Assembly (NCBI GenBank): GCA_043775015.1
Contig: JAYVSV010000069.1
Span: 1-17,808 of the forward strand
Reading direction: 5' to 3'
Length of the DNA: 17,808 nucleotides
Source of the DNA: CANJXF01 sp043775015
GTDB taxonomy: Bacteria; Verrucomicrobiota; Verrucomicrobiia; Limisphaerales; CANJXF01
Shown: positions 14,929 through 17,808 of the stretch, in pieces
Layout of the letters: every line of letters begins with the position of its first letter
Position numbering within the stretch: position 1 is the first letter of the stretch
Notes under the pieces: generated by a model
What the model saw: the letters and a program-made list of their open reading frames with translations, nothing else
Told to the model about the DNA's origin: nothing
Databases searched by the model: none
Made by a program: the position numbers and the translations under genes

Positions 14929-15555
14929 ATGAACGTACGGAAAATCTCAAAATCTTGGTTGTTGGCGGGTGCGGTGGCGTTCGCGGCTCTCTGGGTTGCT
15001 GGTTGTGCGACGGACAAACCTGATTCTCATCCGGGAGGGTCTGAAAAGCCGAGTGTAAAAAACACCGATGAAGGTGGCCAGTTGCGCGTTCAAGATACTA
15101 TTCGGGTGATGTTTTCAAATGTAAGTGCAAGTTCAACGCAGTTGCCCACACAGGAAGAGCAAATCAAAGAAGATGGCACAATTACTCTTCCATTAGTTGG
15201 CTCAGTGCAAGCCGCCGGGAGAACCACGGGGGACCTACAAAATGAGCTTCAGAAGTCTTATCGCAAATTCTACGTTTCGATGAATGTCACGGTAACCGCA
15301 CCGGACCGTTATTATTCGGTGGGTGGCGAAGTCAGAACGCCGAAACGTGACGTCTATATTGGCGGTACTACGGTGATTAAGGCCATTCAATCGGCTGGCG
15401 ATTTCTCCGAATATGCCGATCGGAAAAAGGTTCGTCTGACTCGTGCCAACGGCAAGACCTACATTATCAATTGCGTCAAAGCGTTGAATGATCCCCGCCT
15501 CGATTTACCCGTTTATCCTGGTGATTACATTCATGTTCCGAAGCGTTGGATGTAA
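14929..15555 (+). CDS. Wza-like polysaccharide export lipoprotein, short form
   Basis: 208 residues from the ATG at 14929. The N-terminus is a lipoprotein signal: Arg/Lys, a hydrophobic stretch and the lipobox-like VAGC with Cys26. After a Ser/Lys-rich linker comes a Poly_export domain (PF02563, about 46-118; LRVQDTIRVMF, IKEDGTITLPLVGSVQAAGRT). A single SLBB-type domain follows (about 120-200; YYSVGGEVRTPKRDVYIGGTTVIKAIQSAGDF) and the protein ends PVYPGDYIHVPKRWM. E. coli Wza (about 380 residues) has further SLBB repeats and a C-terminal amphipathic helix that makes the outer-membrane pore; both are absent here, so the pore must be formed by another protein, possibly the upstream barrel (inference). 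The gene lies between the BY-kinase and FHA-like genes, overlapping the latter by one base (TAATG). Confidence 0.9.
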   Translation: MNVRKISKSWLLAGAVAFAALWVAGCATDKPDSHPGGSEKPSVKNTDEGGQLRVQDTIRVMFSNVSASSTQLPTQEEQIKEDGTITLPLVGSVQAAGRTTGDLQNELQKSYRKFYVSMNVTVTAPDRYYSVGGEVRTPKRDVYIGGTTVIKAIQSAGDFSEYADRKKVRLTRANGKTYIINCVKALNDPRLDLPVYPGDYIHVPKRWM

Positions 15556-15944
15556 TGATCCAGCTCAAAGTTCTTTCTGGAAGCACGGCGGGAACCGAAG
15601 TGGTTGCCCGCCGTTTTCCATTTTCTGTCGGGCGTAACTCCTCCTGCAATTTAATCATCAGCGATCCCGGGGTTTGGGATGAGCACTTTCAAATCGATTT
15701 AACCGAGCCGGACGGGTTTCACCTGACGACGATGTCAAACACGTCAGTCGTTATCGACGGAACACCTATCCAAACGGCCATTCTGCGCAACGGACAAACT
15801 ATTGAAATCGGCACGACAAAGATCCTTTTTGGATTCACCGCGACGAAACAAAAGGGACTCGCCGTTCGTGAATGGCTGACTTGGACGGCCTTGGTCGCGC
15901 TCAGCCTCGGTCAAATTGTGCTGATTTACAAATTGCTCCGTTAA
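15555..15944 (+). CDS. FHA-like domain protein with C-terminal membrane anchor
   Basis: 129 residues. An FHA-type beta-sandwich covers about 1-95: LKVLSGSTAGTE, FPFSVGRNSSCNLIISDP (21-38), DEHFQI (42-47), VVIDGTPI (65-72), LRNGQTIEIGTTKILFGF (77-94). A single hydrophobic helix (about 108-126) ends the protein, leaving a three-residue basic tail (LLR). FHA domains bind phosphothreonine. Gly26-Arg27 and His44 are kept, but the usual Ser three residues before the His is Trp41, and the usual Asn of the S-T-N-G loop appears to be Thr63, so phosphopeptide binding may be lost or altered. It is translationally coupled to the export lipoprotein gene (TAATG) and belongs to the kinase-lipoprotein operon. 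A TTG at 15546 could add three residues. I infer a scaffold role in export; no Ser/Thr kinase is present in the window. Confidence 0.75.
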   Translation: MIQLKVLSGSTAGTEVVARRFPFSVGRNSSCNLIISDPGVWDEHFQIDLTEPDGFHLTTMSNTSVVIDGTPIQTAILRNGQTIEIGTTKILFGFTATKQKGLAVREWLTWTALVALSLGQIVLIYKLLR

Positions 15945-17500
15945 TGCCGAAAATGGCGAATTCCGGTAAACGCCATGGCCATGTTTCGCTCGTCCGCCGC
16001 CGCGATCACTTCATTGTCTCGAACGGAACCTCCCGGCTGAATGGCAGCAGTCGCGCCTGCATCCGCCGCGGCCATTAATCCATCCGCGAATGGGAAAAAG
16101 GCATCGCTGCAAACCACGCTTCCCGCGAGCGATAATCCTGCCTCGCCCGCTTTCCAAACGGCGATTCGGCTGGAATCAACGCGGCTCATTTGACCCGCGC
16201 CCACGCCCAACGTTGAAGCGCTCGACACATAAACAATCGCGTTGGATTTCACATGTTTGACGACTCGCCAGCCGAAGAGCATCGCATTCAATTCGGCTTC
16301 GGCTGGTTTTCGTTTTGTGACAATTCTTAAGTCGCTCGCAGTTACGTGTTTCAAATCGCGTTCCTGGACTAGAATTGAATTTGCCGTTACGCTGCGAAAA
16401 TCGAGATCGCCGCCCTGCGACGGAGTGCGCAAGAGCTTCATCAGTCGTAGATTTTTTTTCTTCTGCAAAACGGCCAGTGCCTCGGGGGTGAAATCGGGCG
16501 CAATGATTACTTCGCTAAAAATTTCAGAAATCGCTTCGGCGCAGGCAAAATCGAGCACTTGGTTGGTCGCAATAATTCCACCGAACGGCGCTTGTTTATC
16601 CGTGGCGAATGCTTTTTCCCATGCTTCGCGCAACGTTTTTCCGCGTCCGACACCGCAGGGATTAGTATGTTTTAAAATAGCGAGAGTGGGCAACTCTCCT
16701 GCGAATTCCCCGATCAAACTGGCGGCAGCGGTGAGGTCGAGAATGTTATTGTAGGATAATTCCTTTCCGTGGAGTTGTTGGAAATAGTTGGAGAAATTGC
16801 CATAAAGCGCCGCACGTTGGTGCGGGTTTTCGCCATAACGAAGCGTTTGCACCTGCGCTGCGCTGACCCGGAAAACAGCCGGTAAATTGTTGGATTCCGA
16901 TTCAGATTTCCCGAGGCGATTTTCCAAATAAGTGGCAATGGCTCCATCGTAACTGGACGTGCGGGCGAAAACTTTTGCGGCCAATTGCTGGCGCAATTCT
17001 GTGGTCGTGTTTCCGTTCGCTTTGATTTGATCGGCCACCGTCGGGTAGTCGATCGGATCGATCAACACCGTGACCGAATCATGATTTTTCGCCGCGCTGC
17101 GCAGCATGGATGGGCCACCGATGTCGATGTTTTCAATCGCCTCTTTCAAGCTGACGTTTGGCTTGGCCACGGTCTGCTCAAATGGATACAGATTCACTAT
17201 GACCAAATCGATCGGTTTAATTTCGTGTTTTTTGGTCGCCGCCTCGTGCTCTGCATTTCCGCGCACGTAGAGCAGTCCACCATGGATTTTCGGATGCAAC
17301 GTCTTCACGCGTCCATCAAGCATTTCCGGAAAACCAGTGTAAGCGCTGAGATCGCTGACCGTAATTCCCTGTTCACGCAATGCTTTGGCTGTTCCGCCCG
17401 TCGAAAGAATTTCCACACCCGCCTCCCGCAAAACTTGGGCAAGGGGAAGCAAACCGGTTTTGTCGAAAACAGAAATAAGCGCGCGTTGAATTTTTTGCAT
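15941..17500 (-). CDS. purH: Bifunctional AICAR formyltransferase / IMP cyclohydrolase
   Basis: PurH catalyses the last two steps of purine synthesis: formylation of AICAR from 10-formyl-tetrahydrofolate, then ring closure to IMP, in the cytoplasm. The 519-residue length is normal. The N-terminal cyclohydrolase (MGS-like fold) shows ALISVFDKTGLLPLA, STGGTA (33-38), LDGRVKTLHPKIHGG (61-75), NLYPFEQT and ENIDIGGPSMLRSAAKN. The transformylase domain has RYGENPHQ (221-228), the catalytic Lys277-His278 in AILKHTNPCGVG, FGGIIATN, GVGAGQMSRVDS (432-443) and SDAFFPFADG. The ATG at 17500 has no Shine-Dalgarno site but gives the standard MQKIQRALISVFDKTG start. It converges on the FHA-like gene; the two stop codons share the palindrome TTAA, and no terminator is seen. 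Confidence 0.97.
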   Translation of the reverse strand: MQKIQRALISVFDKTGLLPLAQVLREAGVEILSTGGTAKALREQGITVSDLSAYTGFPEMLDGRVKTLHPKIHGGLLYVRGNAEHEAATKKHEIKPIDLVIVNLYPFEQTVAKPNVSLKEAIENIDIGGPSMLRSAAKNHDSVTVLIDPIDYPTVADQIKANGNTTTELRQQLAAKVFARTSSYDGAIATYLENRLGKSESESNNLPAVFRVSAAQVQTLRYGENPHQRAALYGNFSNYFQQLHGKELSYNNILDLTAAASLIGEFAGELPTLAILKHTNPCGVGRGKTLREAWEKAFATDKQAPFGGIIATNQVLDFACAEAISEIFSEVIIAPDFTPEALAVLQKKKNLRLMKLLRTPSQGGDLDFRSVTANSILVQERDLKHVTASDLRIVTKRKPAEAELNAMLFGWRVVKHVKSNAIVYVSSASTLGVGAGQMSRVDSSRIAVWKAGEAGLSLAGSVVCSDAFFPFADGLMAAADAGATAAIQPGGSVRDNEVIAAADERNMAMAFTGIRHFRH

Positions 17501-17808
17501 AACGGCGGATAAAATCGTTGAGAGACAGGAAGCGCGTCAATCGGCAAATTGCTTTCATTTAGAAAAACCCGTGATTCGTGGAACAGTTTTCCTTTTCGCG
17601 TATTTTTTTAATTGAAGATTATTTCACACACCTTGGAATCAACGAAGGGATTCGCTTCCAACTGAAAACCGATCCGCGCGGGTTGGTTGGTTTTGTTCGG
17701 GAAATCTCCAATGGGCACCTCCGGAAACTAAAACATGAAAAATCTGAAAGGAAATTGTAGCTGGGAAAACGGCGGTGGATTATTCTCAGCCATGCCTACC
17801 AGCCAAGC
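17501..17808. other. Region upstream of purH at the window edge, no supported gene
   Basis: An open frame from a GTG at 17578 to a stop at 17760 (60 residues) has no recognisable motif, no Shine-Dalgarno site and ordinary composition, so I do not call it. The purH promoter should lie here on the minus strand. A TTGACG -35-like hexamer (minus strand, near 17533-17538) has only a poor partner at 17 bp, so I name no promoter. I see no repeat or terminator. Confidence 0.55.

Noticed and set aside
9436..15944. Exosortase / PEP-CTERM system proper
   Set aside because: Some neighbours resemble those loci, but no exosortase-like protease and no PEP-CTERM tail are encoded in the window.
17578..17760. 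60-residue plus-strand open frame upstream of purH
   Set aside because: GTG start without a ribosome site, no motif, and no conserved context.

Overview
The window looks like a chromosomal segment of a Verrucomicrobiota bacterium, probably near the Pedosphaera/Limisphaerales group. This is inferred from the style of the proteins: a signal-peptide ThuA protein, a PF10082-like barrel beside a BY-kinase, a soluble PAS kinase paired with an NtrC-type regulator, and few Shine-Dalgarno sites. No marker gene settles the taxonomy. There is no tRNA, rRNA, CRISPR array, insertion sequence or phage gene.

Left part: bases 1-701 have no convincing gene. They hold small hairpins, a minus-strand intrinsic terminator (270-301) with no recognisable gene in front of it, and a degenerate array of about 21-bp direct repeats (about 402-527, perhaps to 590). 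A 1088-residue SNF2-family helicase (702-3968, +) follows, then a PagL-like outer-membrane barrel (4059-4673, +). A secreted ThuA-domain protein (4691-5563, -) converges on the barrel gene. It is divergent from a CorA-type magnesium channel (5735-6733, +).

Central and right part: a regulatory and surface-polysaccharide block on the plus strand. A soluble PAS/NtrB-like histidine kinase (6842-8077) overlaps by 4 bp a sigma-54-dependent response regulator (8074-9435). The regulator's stop codon abuts the start of a membrane GT-C glycosyltransferase (9436-11289). Then come an outer-membrane beta-barrel of exopolysaccharide-locus type (11406-12692), an intrinsic terminator only 5 nt upstream of the next start codon, a Wzz/BY-kinase fusion of Wzc type (12754-14892), a short Wza-like export lipoprotein (14929-15555) and a membrane-tailed FHA-like protein (15555-15944) that overlaps it by one base. 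I read this as an exopolysaccharide assembly and export module: the glycosyltransferase modifies or builds the glycan in the periplasm, the BY-kinase controls chain length and export, the Wza-like protein and barrel carry the polymer through the envelope, and the two-component pair probably controls part of it. No polymerase, flippase, exosortase or PEP-CTERM protein is in the window.

The block ends tail to tail with purH (15941-17500, -). The last 308 bases hold no supported gene. The main points for a second look are the repeat array, the orphan minus-strand terminator, the terminator in front of the kinase gene, the FHA-like protein that lacks the usual phosphothreonine-binding residues, and the direct coupling of a sigma-54 regulator gene to a glycosyltransferase gene.
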